DNA of 64,000 nt from Rhizobium laguerreae (GCF_002008165.1 NZ_MRDM01000014.1:310001-374000); one strand, 5' to 3'. Positions 26,268 through 35,144 are shown, counted from the first letter of the stretch. Made by a program: numbers and translations. Notes: generated from the letters alone by a model not told the origin.

Positions 26268-26430
26268 GTCACCTCCCGGAAACATTTTGCCTTCTCCCGA
26301 TCTAGGGCTCGGCTGAACGGCGGCCAGCCTCATCTGGGTCAATCGGAACGAAGTCCGCCTTCACGGGCTTTTCTGCTCCCGCCGTTTCGGTTAATCCTCG
26401 GGCCTGCACTTGAGGAAAAGGATAGGACAT

Positions 26431-27300
26431 ATGGCAAAAGTCGCGTTCATCGGTCTCGGCGTCATGGGTTTCCCTATGGCGGGGCATTTGAAGACGAAAG
26501 GCGGCCACGATGTCACCGTCTATAACCGCACGCCGGCAAAAGCCGCCGCCTGGGCCGAGAAATTTTCAGGCCACGCCGCCCCCACTCCGGCCGAGGCCGC
26601 CGCCGGTGCCGATTTCGTCTTCGTCTGTGTCGGCAATGACGAAGATCTCCGCTCGGTGACATTGAGCGAGAACGGCGCTTTACACGGCATGAAGCCCGGT
26701 TCGGTTCTGATCGACAACACCACCGCCAGCGCTGAGGTCGCCCGCGAACTTTATGCCGCGGCCAAGGAAAAAGGCGTCGACTTCATCGACGCTCCCGTCT
26801 CCGGCGGCCAGGCCGGCGCCGAAAACGGTATCCTGACCGTCATGTGCGGCGGCGACGAGGCCGTCTTCGAACGCGCCAGGCCTGTCATCGACGCCTATGC
26901 CCGCATGGTTGGCCTGATGGGGCCGGCAGGCTCGGGCCAGCTGACCAAGATGGTCAACCAGATCTGCATCGCCGGTCTCGTCCAGGGACTTGCCGAAGCG
27001 CTGCATTTCGGCAAGCGCGCCGGCCTCGATATTGAAAAAGTCGTCGAGGTGATTTCCAAGGGTGCGGCCGGTTCCTGGCAGATGGAAAACCGCCACAAAA
27101 CCATGAACGCTGGCAAATACGACTTCGGCTTCGCGGTCGACTGGATGCGCAAGGATCTCGGCATCGTGCTCACCGAAGCCCGCCGCAACGGCGCCAAACT
27201 GCCGGTCACCGCCATCGTCGATCAGTTCTACGGCGACGTGCAGTCAATGGGCGGCAATCGCTGGGACACATCCTCGCTGCTCGCCCGCCTCGAGAAATGA
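26431..27300 (+). CDS. NAD(P)-dependent beta-hydroxyacid dehydrogenase (3-hydroxyisobutyrate dehydrogenase family)
   Basis: A 289-residue cytoplasmic oxidoreductase. The Rossmann motif is GLGVMGFPMAGHL near residue 8, the substrate-binding block is DAPVSGGQAGAENGILTVMCGG, and the catalytic lysine lies in GSGQLTKMVNQ. The C-terminal all-helical domain is complete. It reduces or oxidises a beta-hydroxyacid such as 3-hydroxyisobutyrate, tartronate semialdehyde or succinic semialdehyde; sequence alone does not say which. The start is ATG 26431. The stop overlaps the next gene (ATGA). Confidence 0.87.
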   Translation: MAKVAFIGLGVMGFPMAGHLKTKGGHDVTVYNRTPAKAAAWAEKFSGHAAPTPAEAAAGADFVFVCVGNDEDLRSVTLSENGALHGMKPGSVLIDNTTASAEVARELYAAAKEKGVDFIDAPVSGGQAGAENGILTVMCGGDEAVFERARPVIDAYARMVGLMGPAGSGQLTKMVNQICIAGLVQGLAEALHFGKRAGLDIEKVVEVISKGAAGSWQMENRHKTMNAGKYDFGFAVDWMRKDLGIVLTEARRNGAKLPVTAIVDQFYGDVQSMGGNRWDTSSLLARLEK

Positions 27301-27980
27301 TCGGCCCCTCCTCCGATGCGGCAGAATTGATCACGCATCTCGAAACGCTGCGTTCGGAGGAGAATGTCGCCAGCATGGCGCGCTTCGGCATCGCTACCGG
27401 CGGCGCCCTCGGCATCTCCAATCCCGATATCCGGGCGGTCGCCAGACTGGCGAAGAAGGATCACCTCAGGGCAATGCAGCTCTGGCGAAGCGATATCCGC
27501 GAAGCCCGCCTGCTCGCCCTCTACACAGCCGAACCGAAGCGGTTGACGACGGAAGAAGCCCGACATTGGGCCGATGATTTCAACTCCTGGGAGATCGTCG
27601 ATTGCGCCGCCGATCTCTTCGTCGAGGCGGGGCTGGACGAGCTCATCTCAAACTTCGCCGCCGACGAGCGTGAATTTATCAGGCGCACAGCCTTCGCCAT
27701 GATTGCCGGTGCTGCGGTTCACTTGAAGAAGGAACCTGATGCGACCTTCCTCGCTTGGTTGCCGCTGATCGAGGCCTATGCCGGCGACCCGCGAAACGTC
27801 GTGTGCAAAGCGGTGAATTGGGCGCTGCGCAGCATCGGCAAGCGCAATCTCGCCTGCCATGCACCGGCGCTGGCACTTGCAAAGATACTGGCAGAAAGCC
27901 CTGATAAAACCGCCCGCTGGATCGGCAAGGATGCCGCCAGGGAACTGGCCGGCGAAAAGCTTTTGGCGCGGTTGAGATAA
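27297..27980 (+). CDS. AlkD-like DNA alkylation repair protein
   Basis: A 227-residue all-helical protein of the HEAT-like AlkD family, which removes alkylated bases without base flipping. It shows GISNPDIRAVARLAKKDHLRA, WRSDIREARLLALYT, ADDFNSWEIVDCAADLF and EFIRRTAFAMIAGAA. The DW..D pattern of the catalytic site (NSWEIVDCA) is present. It is coupled by ATGA to the dehydrogenase gene and may share its regulation. Confidence 0.83.
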   Translation: MIGPSSDAAELITHLETLRSEENVASMARFGIATGGALGISNPDIRAVARLAKKDHLRAMQLWRSDIREARLLALYTAEPKRLTTEEARHWADDFNSWEIVDCAADLFVEAGLDELISNFAADEREFIRRTAFAMIAGAAVHLKKEPDATFLAWLPLIEAYAGDPRNVVCKAVNWALRSIGKRNLACHAPALALAKILAESPDKTARWIGKDAARELAGEKLLARLR

Positions 27981-28019
27981 GGCGGGATGCCGGCTTGAAA
28001 AGATGCCTGGCGCTGTAAG

Positions 28020-28916
28020 TCAATGCTGTTTGGATTTTTCGACCAGGAAATCGATCAGGACCCGCACCGCCGGCGGCATGCCCTTGGCCGTCGTGAAGAC
28101 GATGTAGAACTGGCTCTCCTCCGACTGCCAGTCCGGCAGCACCCGCACCAGCTTGCCAGCCTGGAGATCCGCCTCGCACGCACTTTCGAGCAGAAGCCCG
28201 AAGCCGAGGCCGGCACGGGCTGCGTTGAGGATGGCGGTCATACTGCGGCAGGTGAGCCGCGGCTGATGTCGAATCACCTGCTTGGCGTCATTCGGACCGA
28301 CCAGCTCCCAGGTGTGGAACGACACCAATGACGTCATTGCCAGCGTCGGCAGGTCGGCGAGTTCGTCCACGCAATTCAGGTTGCCGGTACGCTCGACGAG
28401 CGACGGACTTGCGACCAGAATACGCCTGATACGGTCGGGCTTGCGCATCGTCAGGCTCGTCTGCGTCTCCGGCTCGTTGGTTGCCCTCACCTCGAGGTCG
28501 ATCCGTTCGTTGATGAGATCGGCGCGCCGGTCGGAGCCGATGATCTGCAGCTTGATCTTCGGATAACGTTCCAGGAATTCGGGCAGGATCCCCCCGACCG
28601 AGATGTCGACGAGACCGAGCGGGCAGCCCATCCGCACCACACCTTGCGGGTCGGACTGAGCCTCGCTGACAATCGATTTGGCGCGATCGGCTTCCTGCAG
28701 GATGGTCTGGCATCTTTCGTAGAAAGCTTGGCCGATTTCAATCACCCGGAAGTGGCGGGTCGAGCGTTCTATGAGCCTCGCGCCAAGCCCTTCCTCAAGC
28801 CGGCTGACCCGCCTGCTGAGTTTCGAACGTGGTATTTTGAGATCGCGACTTGCCGAAGCGAAACCGCCGCTGGCGACGACGGCGGCGAAATAATAGTAGT
28901 CGTTGAGATCGTCCAT
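28020..28916 (-). CDS. LysR-family transcriptional regulator
   Basis: A 298-residue regulator with an N-terminal HTH (YYYFAAVVASGGFASASRDL, IPRSKLSRRVSRLEEGLGARLIERSTR) and a C-terminal substrate-binding domain (VVRMGCPLGLVDISVGGILPEF). The opening DLNDYYYF is seen in a subgroup often encoded next to quinone- or pirin-related genes, none of which is present here. The start is ATG 28916. It is followed at 40 bp by the convergent alkD gene. The target is unknown. Confidence 0.87.
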   Translation of the reverse strand: MDDLNDYYYFAAVVASGGFASASRDLKIPRSKLSRRVSRLEEGLGARLIERSTRHFRVIEIGQAFYERCQTILQEADRAKSIVSEAQSDPQGVVRMGCPLGLVDISVGGILPEFLERYPKIKLQIIGSDRRADLINERIDLEVRATNEPETQTSLTMRKPDRIRRILVASPSLVERTGNLNCVDELADLPTLAMTSLVSFHTWELVGPNDAKQVIRHQPRLTCRSMTAILNAARAGLGFGLLLESACEADLQAGKLVRVLPDWQSEESQFYIVFTTAKGMPPAVRVLIDFLVEKSKQH

Positions 28917-29326
28917 AAGAACAAGCTATCCGCGAGTAGCAATGAATGCCGGCCCCAAGCAAGGGTTGTATCCTCTCTCCCAAAAAGCTGTGATCACATT
29001 GTCGGCATTGGATTTTCTTTTCGCGACCTGTTGCGGCAAAACAAGCCGATTCCGAATAAGAGAACGGACAAACAGCCGTCCGCACGACAATTCTATCGGT
29101 GGATCCAGCTCGTTGGAAAAATGGAAAAACGGGGTGCCTCTAGAACAAGGCTGACAGGATGCCGACGTGCAATACGCACGGCACCGGTTCGGCTCACCTG
29201 AAGGCATCGTGATCGACAGCCTTGAAGACGGTACGCCAGAAACACTGCAAGGACGGTCCGGCAGGGAAGACCGGACCCGTCCCCGTAGCTGATCGGAGGT
29301 CACTCGGATCAGAAACTGATTGTAGT
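28917..29326. other. Gene-free region between LysR and porin genes
   Basis: About 410 bp upstream of the LysR gene and downstream of the porin. I see no ORF with coding character, no known RNA motif and no repeat shared with the rest of the window. The LysR promoter should lie in the AT-richer part at 28920-29100. Confidence 0.35.
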
Positions 29327-29350
29327 GCTCCCGATCCGAAGACCGGGAGC
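29327..29350 (-). terminator. Porin terminator hairpin with UUCG tetraloop
   Basis: On the minus strand GCTCCCGGTC (29350-29341), loop TTCG, and GATCGGGAGC (29336-29327) form a 10-bp stem with one G-U pair, 15 bp after the porin stop. The UUCG tetraloop makes it very stable. The tail is only moderately T-rich (actacaatcagttt). Confidence 0.7.
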
Positions 29351-29365
29351 CTCCACCAAGTGGGA

Positions 29366-30394
29366 TTAGAACGAACGCTGCAGGCGGAAGTAGCCCGAAG
29401 TGGAGTCTTCACCATCATCCGGATCGAGGTACTGAACCGAAGCCTTGGCGTAGAAGTTGTCGACGATCTGGTAATCAACCGTCAGACCGACCTTCCATGC
29501 ATCGCCGAGACCGTCGAAGTCGTCAGGAACGACAGTGCCGCCGCCGAAGTAGTTGCCGTAGTACTGAACGGCCGGGGTGATCTTGAGCTTGTCGGTTGCC
29601 TTGATAGCGTATTCGGCAGCAACAGCCCATTCAGCCGAGGAGTAGTACGAGTTCGGGCCAGTGGAGTATACGCCGGCGAGGCCGAGCGTACCGGGACCGA
29701 TTTCAACGGTACCCATTGCACGGATAGCGCCGTCTTCGTTGTCGACGTCATAGCCACCGGTGATCTGGTAGCTGAACACACCGGCAGTGCCGCCAACGCC
29801 GAAGGCAACGCCAACGTTGTTAGCTTCTTCACCGAGCTTGTAGACGCCGTCTTCCAGTTCATCGACGCTGAGGCCAGCGTAGAAGGTGCCGCTTTCATAC
29901 TGATAGCGGATCGAGTTGTGCAGCGTTACGACCGAACCGATGTCGTCGGTTTCGCCAGAGAGACCATCGTCCCACCAGCTGTAGAACAGACCGGCGCGGA
30001 AGCCCGCGACGTCGAGGTAAGCGGAGTCGAGGATGGCGTCCTGATCGGTGGCATTGTCAGCATTGAACTGCATGACGATGACGCCGGTCAGCGGACCATA
30101 CTCGGTGTCGCTCTTGGCCGTGAACTGAACCTGACCGCGAGTTACTGCATCCCAATCAGAATCGTTGTCACCACCTGGCTGGTCGCCAACGTTGACCTGG
30201 AAACGGATGTAGCCTTCGATCTTGAGGCAGGTTTCGGTGCCCGGGATGTAGAAGTAGCCGGTGCCGTAAGCGTCGCAGACGCGAACATATTCAACCGGTT
30301 CCGGCTCGGCAGCAACGATAGCGTCAGCTGCAAGAACCGGCGTCGATGCAGCAAATGCTGCTGCTGATGCAAGCAAAACCATTCTGATGTTCAT
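29366..30394 (-). CDS. Rhizobial general porin (RopA/Omp2 family)
   Basis: A 342-residue outer-membrane beta-barrel. It has a signal peptide (VLLASAAAFAASTPVLA), the alphaproteobacterial porin opening AEPEPVEYVRVCDAYGTGYFYIPGTETCLKIEGY with its cysteine pair, and alternating strands ending in a terminal aromatic residue (RLQRSF). It is probably abundant: codon choice is strongly biased, it has its own terminator, and a hairpin lies in its leader. It allows diffusion of small hydrophilic molecules. It is one of several ropA-like genes expected in Rhizobium. Confidence 0.9.
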   Translation of the reverse strand: MNIRMVLLASAAAFAASTPVLAADAIVAAEPEPVEYVRVCDAYGTGYFYIPGTETCLKIEGYIRFQVNVGDQPGGDNDSDWDAVTRGQVQFTAKSDTEYGPLTGVIVMQFNADNATDQDAILDSAYLDVAGFRAGLFYSWWDDGLSGETDDIGSVVTLHNSIRYQYESGTFYAGLSVDELEDGVYKLGEEANNVGVAFGVGGTAGVFSYQITGGYDVDNEDGAIRAMGTVEIGPGTLGLAGVYSTGPNSYYSSAEWAVAAEYAIKATDKLKITPAVQYYGNYFGGGTVVPDDFDGLGDAWKVGLTVDYQIVDNFYAKASVQYLDPDDGEDSTSGYFRLQRSF

Positions 30395-31114
30395 TTACCA
30401 ATCCATTCCTTTGTCGATCGGGGCTGGCTTCAGATCGGGTAGTCGATTTGAAGCCGGCCCAGTTTGAACAGCCATCTCGGCGTGCGGATCGATCGAACCG
30501 CCAAACCGTCATCACATACAAGGCCCTATCAAGCAATTCTCGATATACGCCAGATGGGTTCTCACGGGCTACTTTCCCCGACAACGTGATTTTTATACAA
30601 CAATTTCAAATATTTACAGAAAAAATACGCCAAACGGCTCCGCGACGGAAATCCTCCATCGCAAAGCCGCAAACGCTAAACCCCATTTGTCAAATTCTCC
30701 ACCGTCCGACCCCCGTCGAACATGTTGGTGAAGCGCATAAACTCTACCGCCGGCTAACAAGCACAAACAGGGTGGCGGTTTAGAACATAGTGTCCTGAAT
30801 TCGATACCAATGAGACAAAATTATGACACATCGCCCATTGGTTACATCGACCATAACCCCGGAATCCTTACCAGGCTATTCATTTTTTCAGGAATTAGGG
30901 GCGATTTGAGCGTTTTTTCGCTATTTTTGAGGCTTTTTTTCAATCGGGGGACCACACATCACCAAACTCGGCCTTGCTAACTGGCATTCCCAGGTGCGGC
31001 CAGGATGTCACAAGTCGCCTCCAACGGGCATATCCGAGGTCGCAGACTCACGCCTGGTATGAGGCCCCGCTGGACTTTGCAGTGTCGCGTGCGGTCACGG
31101 CCGCACGCTTGATC
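30395..31114. promoter_or_regulatory. Long upstream region of the porin gene
   Basis: These 720 bp separate the porin start from the Lrp stop. Apart from the leader hairpin at 30421-30460, I see an unusually AT-rich stretch (30570-30960, with runs such as ttttttt at 30933-30941), which fits a strong, multiply regulated promoter on the minus strand. No ORF is credible. A small RNA cannot be excluded. Confidence 0.4.
30421..30460 (-). promoter_or_regulatory. 5' leader stem-loop of the porin mRNA
   Basis: GGGCTGGCTTCA (30421-30432) pairs with TGAAGCCGGCCC (30449-30460) with one wobble pair and a 16-nt loop. It lies 27-66 nt upstream of the porin start, so it would sit in the mRNA leader. Likely roles are stabilising the mRNA or serving as a small-RNA or protein target. 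Confidence 0.5.
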
Positions 31115-31609
31115 TCAATCCTCGTTGGACTTGGCATTGTCGAGAATCATGTAGTCGAGCGGCAGTTGCGTCGAATACTTGATCTGCTCCATCGCAAAGG
31201 CGGAGGAAACGTCGCGAATCTCGATCTTGGCGATCATCCGCTTATAAAAGGCGTCATAGGCGGCGATATCGGGCACGACGACTCGCAGGAGATAGTCGAC
31301 ATCGCCACTCATCCGGTAGAATTCGACCACTTCGGGGAATTCGGCGACCACCTCGGAAAAGCGGCGCAGCCATTCGATCGAATGGGTGGCAGTGCGAATC
31401 GACACGAAGACGGTGACCTTGGTGTTGACCTTCTCCGGATCGAGGATGGCGACTCGGCGCTTGATGACACCGTCTTCTTCCATCTTCTGGATGCGCCGCC
31501 AGCATGGCGTCGTCGAGAGACCCACTTTCTTGGCGAGATCGGCAACGGCAAGCGTCGAATCTTCTTGCAGAAGACGCAGTATTTTTCGGTCGAGGCGATC
31601 CATGCGCAC
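31115..31609 (-). CDS. Lrp/AsnC-family transcriptional regulator
   Basis: A protein of 162-164 residues. The N-terminal HTH is LDRKILRLLQEDSTLAVADLAKKVGLSTTPCWRRIQKMEEDG; the C-terminal RAM domain has VVEFYRMSGDVDYLLRVVVPDIAAYDAFYKR, which binds an amino acid. The start is either GTG 31609 (AGGA 5 nt upstream) or ATG 31603. The gene stands alone; the target may be an amino acid operon elsewhere. Confidence 0.88.
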   Translation of the reverse strand: MRMDRLDRKILRLLQEDSTLAVADLAKKVGLSTTPCWRRIQKMEEDGVIKRRVAILDPEKVNTKVTVFVSIRTATHSIEWLRRFSEVVAEFPEVVEFYRMSGDVDYLLRVVVPDIAAYDAFYKRMIAKIEIRDVSSAFAMEQIKYSTQLPLDYMILDNAKSNED

Positions 31610-31672
31610 AACAGTCCTTTCGAATTATTTTCTTTGTATAACTCGATTCCGCGCAACGAAAAGAATTTTGTT

Positions 31673-32305
31673 TCAGGAAAGCAGCATTTTCGTCCGTTCC
31701 TGCAGGATCGGGAGCAATTCTTTCTCGAACCAGGGATTGCGCTTCAGCCAGCCGCTATTGCGCCAGCTCGGATGCGGAAGCGGCAGCACCGCCGGCGATC
31801 GGTCGGACCGAAGACTGTCGCGCCACGCTCGCACCGTCTCGGTCATATTGTCCTGTCTTTCACCGGCCATATGCCAGGCCTGCGCATATTGGCCGATGAC
31901 CAGCACCAGTTCGATCTGCGGCATGGCCGAGATCACTCTTTGCCGCCAGAACGGCGCGCATTCGCGCCGCGGCGGCAGATCCGCGCCCTTGTCATCATAG
32001 CCGGGAAAGCAGAAGCCCATCGGCACGATGGCGAATCGGCCGCGGTCATAGAAGCTTGCCCTGTCAACGCCGAGCCATGATCGCAGCCGGTCGCCCGATG
32101 CATCGTCGAATGGCAGGCCGCTCTCATGCACCCGAAGCCCGGGCGCCTGCCCTGCGATCAGGATGCGCGCGCTCGATGAGATCACCGCCACTGGCCGCGG
32201 CTCGTGCGGCAGCCGGTATTCGAGGCCTTTCGCCGGTGCGTCGCGACAGATGCGACAGCAGGCGATCTCCCGTCGCAGCGTCTCCAGCATGGCTTCGTCG
32301 CTCAT
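31673..32305 (-). CDS. Uracil-DNA glycosylase family protein
   Basis: A 210-residue protein with the UDG-superfamily motifs: LIAGQAPGLRVHESGLPFDD (motif A plus the DASGDRLRSWLG stretch), LVLVIGQYAQAWH, and LPLPHPSWRNSGWLKRNPWF (HPS motif). Two close cysteine pairs near residue 14 (ACCRICRD) recall the iron-sulfur site of family 4, but only part of that site is visible. It should excise uracil or a related base from DNA. Its start is 5 bp from the stop of the thermonuclease gene, so the two are probably cotranscribed. Confidence 0.83.
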   Translation of the reverse strand: MSDEAMLETLRREIACCRICRDAPAKGLEYRLPHEPRPVAVISSSARILIAGQAPGLRVHESGLPFDDASGDRLRSWLGVDRASFYDRGRFAIVPMGFCFPGYDDKGADLPPRRECAPFWRQRVISAMPQIELVLVIGQYAQAWHMAGERQDNMTETVRAWRDSLRSDRSPAVLPLPHPSWRNSGWLKRNPWFEKELLPILQERTKMLLS

Positions 32306-32309
32306 GGCT

Positions 32310-32867
32310 TTACTCCCACCCGACGATCTGCCCGATGAAGCGCAGGGCGCCATCGAAACCGGAACTCTGGCGCGCATGATCGCGCACATCGCGCGGCCGC
32401 TCGAAAGTCCCGGCCCAGAGACCGGCCTTCTGAGCCTTCGCCTCGGCCTCCTCCTTGCCATAATCGCCATAGGAGATGGCCATGCCCCGGCGCACCATGG
32501 CGGCATTGATGTCGCCGCCCGCCCCGCTCTGGCAGACGACGAGCAGCCTTTCGTAGCGGTCGCGCCGGCTGCCCTGACAAAGCGTTCCCGATGCCAGCAC
32601 CATGTCCTGCAGCGCCTCGCGCGCCGCGCGCCCGCAGGCCCAGGCTTTCCCCGCCCGCTCGCAGCTCTGGTTGAGTTCCGGCGCATCGATGCCTTCGAGG
32701 CGCAAACGTTCGTCTCCCAATACCAGGCTGTCGCCGTCGGCAGCATGGAAGGCGCCCGCATGCTCGATTTTTGCTGCATCGTTGAGCTTGGCAGCGATCA
32801 GCGCCACGAGCGCCAGCAGGGCAAAAGCGGTGACGCCGTCGCGAATCAGGCGCAGGCCCCGTGTCAC
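32310..32867 (-). CDS. Thermonuclease family (SNase-like) exported or membrane-anchored protein
   Basis: A 185-residue protein with an N-terminal hydrophobic helix (GVTAFALLALVALIAA) and an SNase fold (about 40-150). The substrate/catalytic pattern is HAADGDSLVLGDERLRLEGIDAPEL, then RDRYERLLVVC and the last strand/helix AMVRRGMAISYG. The arginine and acidic residues for catalysis appear present. The anchor places it at the outer face of the inner membrane or in the periplasm. It lies directly upstream of the uracil-DNA glycosylase gene. Confidence 0.82.
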   Translation of the reverse strand: MTRGLRLIRDGVTAFALLALVALIAAKLNDAAKIEHAGAFHAADGDSLVLGDERLRLEGIDAPELNQSCERAGKAWACGRAAREALQDMVLASGTLCQGSRRDRYERLLVVCQSGAGGDINAAMVRRGMAISYGDYGKEEAEAKAQKAGLWAGTFERPRDVRDHARQSSGFDGALRFIGQIVGWE

Positions 32868-32974
32868 GCTTTTGCCTCCTTAAAAAAACAAATCCTTGGC
32901 AAAGATGGCAAACATCTTCTTAAGAATTGCCGGTTAAGCTCTTATCCACCCTGGGATGAAGTTTCAACGTGCAC

Positions 32975-34510
32975 ATGAGTACCGGCGTAAGCACATCGAC
33001 CGACAAGATCATCGTCGACAGGTCGCGCAGCCACCGCAACAAGGCCGTTTCCAAGGCCGTGCGGCAGACGCGCGAACGTCTTCAGTCCGGTCATGCGTCC
33101 AATTCCTCCTTCGATCGTGACGTGCTCGACATGTATGTGGCGTCGGTGCTGCAGGGCGCGACGATCATGCCGCTCTTCGTCGTCATCATCACCGCTCTTG
33201 GCGTCTATTTCACTGAAGATACGCAATTGCTCTTCTGGTCGCTGCTGACAGTCACCTGTCACGCCGGCAATATCCTGCTTGCAAGGCGCGCGCGCCGGCA
33301 GGAGATCACCGCCGAGAGCGCCCGCAAATGGCGCCGCCTGCTGCTCTCCGGCCAGTTCCTGCTCGGCTGCTGCTGGGCCGTCTTCGCGCTGCAGGGCTGC
33401 GACACCTGCGAGCCATCGAGCTTCATTCTATACAAGGGCGCCACGCTGCTGATCGCGCTCTCCATCACGGCGATGTCGAACTTCATGCTGACGCCCGCCG
33501 TGCTCGCCGCCTTCTCGCCGGCGGTCCTGGCGCTTGCCGCCAAGAGCGGCCTGTCGCGCGATCTCCTCGAAATCAGCCTGACGGGGCTCTTCACCACCAC
33601 CCTCGTCTTCTTCAATTATATCAGCGACCGGCTCTTCAAGTCGAACCTCAGGATCCTTTCCTACCAATCGGAGAAGGACGACCTGATCGCCGAGCTGGAA
33701 GTGGCGAAGTCGATGTCGGATGAGGCTCGCCGCCGCGCCGAAGAGGCAAACCTCGCCAAGTCGCGCTTCCTTGCCTCAATGTCGCACGAACTCAGAACCC
33801 CGCTCAACGCCATCCTCGGCTTTTCCGAAGTGATGTCTGCCGAAGTCATGGGGCCGCTCGCCAATCCGACCTATAAGGAATATGCGGGCGACATTCACCG
33901 TTCAGGCCAGCATCTGCTCGATCTCATTAATGAGATCCTTGACCTGTCGCGCATCGAGGCCGGCAAATACGAGTTGAGCGAGGAGGCGATTTCGCTTCTT
34001 GATATCACCGAAGATTGCATCGGCATGGTCCAGCTGCGCGCCCGCGCCAAGAACATTGCCATTTCGGACCAGTTCGAGCGGCAACTGCCGGCCATCTGGG
34101 CCGACGAGAAGTCGATGCGCCAGGTGGTGCTCAATCTTCTTTCCAATGCCGTCAAGTTCACGCCGCAGGGCGGTGAGATCCACGTCAAGGTCGGCTGGAC
34201 GGCAGGCGGCGGACAGTACATCTCGATCAAGGACAACGGCCCCGGCATTCCGGAAGAGGAGATTCCCGTCGTCCTGTCGGCCTTCGGCCAAGGCTCGATC
34301 GCCATCAAGAGCGCCGAACAGGGCACCGGCCTCGGCCTGCCGATCGTCCAGGCGATCCTTGCCAAGCATGACGGACAGTTCCTGCTGAAATCGAAGCTGC
34401 GCGAGGGCACCGAGGTTATCGCCATCCTGCCCGCCAGGCGCGTGCTCCAGAGCCTGCCGGCCGTCGAGGAGGCCCAGGCCGTCGCGCGCAAGCGCAAAAG
34501 TTTTGCCTGA
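32975..34510 (+). CDS. Membrane sensor histidine kinase (PleC/DivJ/PdhS-like catalytic region)
   Basis: A protein of about 511 residues. The first 60 residues are cytoplasmic, then about five to six hydrophobic segments follow (60-235), a short coiled coil (ELEVAKSMSDEARRRAEEAN), and the transmitter. The H-box is SMSHELRTPLNAILGF with the phosphorylated His; the ATPase part has NLLSNAVKFTP, DNGPGIP and GTGLGLPIV. The ending in Ala/Val/Lys-rich residues lacks a receiver. The H-box matches the cell-cycle kinases of alphaproteobacteria (PleC, DivJ, PdhS), but that assignment is only by motif. ATG 32975 or GTG 32969 may start it. Confidence 0.83.
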   Translation: MSTGVSTSTDKIIVDRSRSHRNKAVSKAVRQTRERLQSGHASNSSFDRDVLDMYVASVLQGATIMPLFVVIITALGVYFTEDTQLLFWSLLTVTCHAGNILLARRARRQEITAESARKWRRLLLSGQFLLGCCWAVFALQGCDTCEPSSFILYKGATLLIALSITAMSNFMLTPAVLAAFSPAVLALAAKSGLSRDLLEISLTGLFTTTLVFFNYISDRLFKSNLRILSYQSEKDDLIAELEVAKSMSDEARRRAEEANLAKSRFLASMSHELRTPLNAILGFSEVMSAEVMGPLANPTYKEYAGDIHRSGQHLLDLINEILDLSRIEAGKYELSEEAISLLDITEDCIGMVQLRARAKNIAISDQFERQLPAIWADEKSMRQVVLNLLSNAVKFTPQGGEIHVKVGWTAGGGQYISIKDNGPGIPEEEIPVVLSAFGQGSIAIKSAEQGTGLGLPIVQAILAKHDGQFLLKSKLREGTEVIAILPARRVLQSLPAVEEAQAVARKRKSFA

Positions 34511-34520
34511 TTCAGCGAAA

Positions 34521-34564
34521 GCATGATGCCGAAAAGTGTGAGCGGTTTTCGGGCAACATCATGC
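34521..34564. repeat. Dispersed hairpin repeat, family B, copy 3 (best preserved)
   Basis: GCATGATG (34521-34528) pairs with CATCATGC (34557-34564), and CCGAAAA pairs with TTTTCGG inside, giving a nested hairpin 10 bp after the kinase stop. The left arm recurs at 15733-15752 and, more divergent, at 15235-15254. It probably forms the 3' end of the kinase mRNA. Confidence 0.75.
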
Positions 34565-34615
34565 TTCAATTCTTAGACTTGGATCCGGATGACATTCGGC
34601 CGATCCAGCGTGAAA

Positions 34616-35005
34616 TCATCCGGATCCAAAGAACAGATGCTTGCCGAGAACGAAGCCGAGATAGAGGCAGCAGGCGGCGATCATGCAGGTCACCGCGAAG
34701 GAGCCGAGATCCTTGGCATGTTTGCCGACGATTGAAATCTCCGGCGAAATCCGGTCGATCACCTCTTCAACGGCGGTATTCATCGCCTCCATCGAAAAGA
34801 GCCCGAGAAACAGAAGCACCGCGACGACGATCTCGCCAGCACTAGCTCCCACCAGCGCCAGCGCCGCGATCGAAACGACGAAGAAGCCGAGTTCCTGGCG
34901 GAAGGCTGCCTCTTTCAGCACCCTCAGGAAGCCCGCCCAGGAATAGCTGGCGGCGGCGATGAAATGCCGAAGTCCGGTCTCTTTCGTCACCGCAGGCTTC
35001 GTCAA
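34616..35005 (-). CDS. dgkA: Diacylglycerol kinase
   Basis: A 129-residue inner-membrane enzyme that phosphorylates diacylglycerol, recycling it from osmoregulated glucan synthesis. It has the DgkA topology with three membrane helices and the signatures EAAFRQELGFFV and MEAMNTAVEEVIDRI (catalytic Glu and Asn). The length matches the E. coli enzyme. In rhizobia, which make large amounts of cyclic glucans, this activity is useful. The gene is convergent with the kinase gene, with the family B repeat between them. Confidence 0.93.
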   Translation of the reverse strand: MTKPAVTKETGLRHFIAAASYSWAGFLRVLKEAAFRQELGFFVVSIAALALVGASAGEIVVAVLLFLGLFSMEAMNTAVEEVIDRISPEISIVGKHAKDLGSFAVTCMIAACCLYLGFVLGKHLFFGSG

Positions 35006-35144
35006 GATGCCCTCTCCTCTTTCCGTTGCATCACAGACCGGGAGAGGCTTTGCCGTCTCCTTTTTGATGAGCGAATACGCAAATACCGAATCCGCTTAGG
35101 CCGCGCAAGCGAACGCGTGCGGATCGACGGCGCCTACCGCGGCC

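Noticed and set aside
35039..35066. GGGAGAGGC/GCCGTCTCC hairpin with TTTTT on the plus strand
   Set aside because: The stem has a bulge and no plus-strand gene ends nearby; it lies between two minus-strand genes, where it would not terminate anything known.
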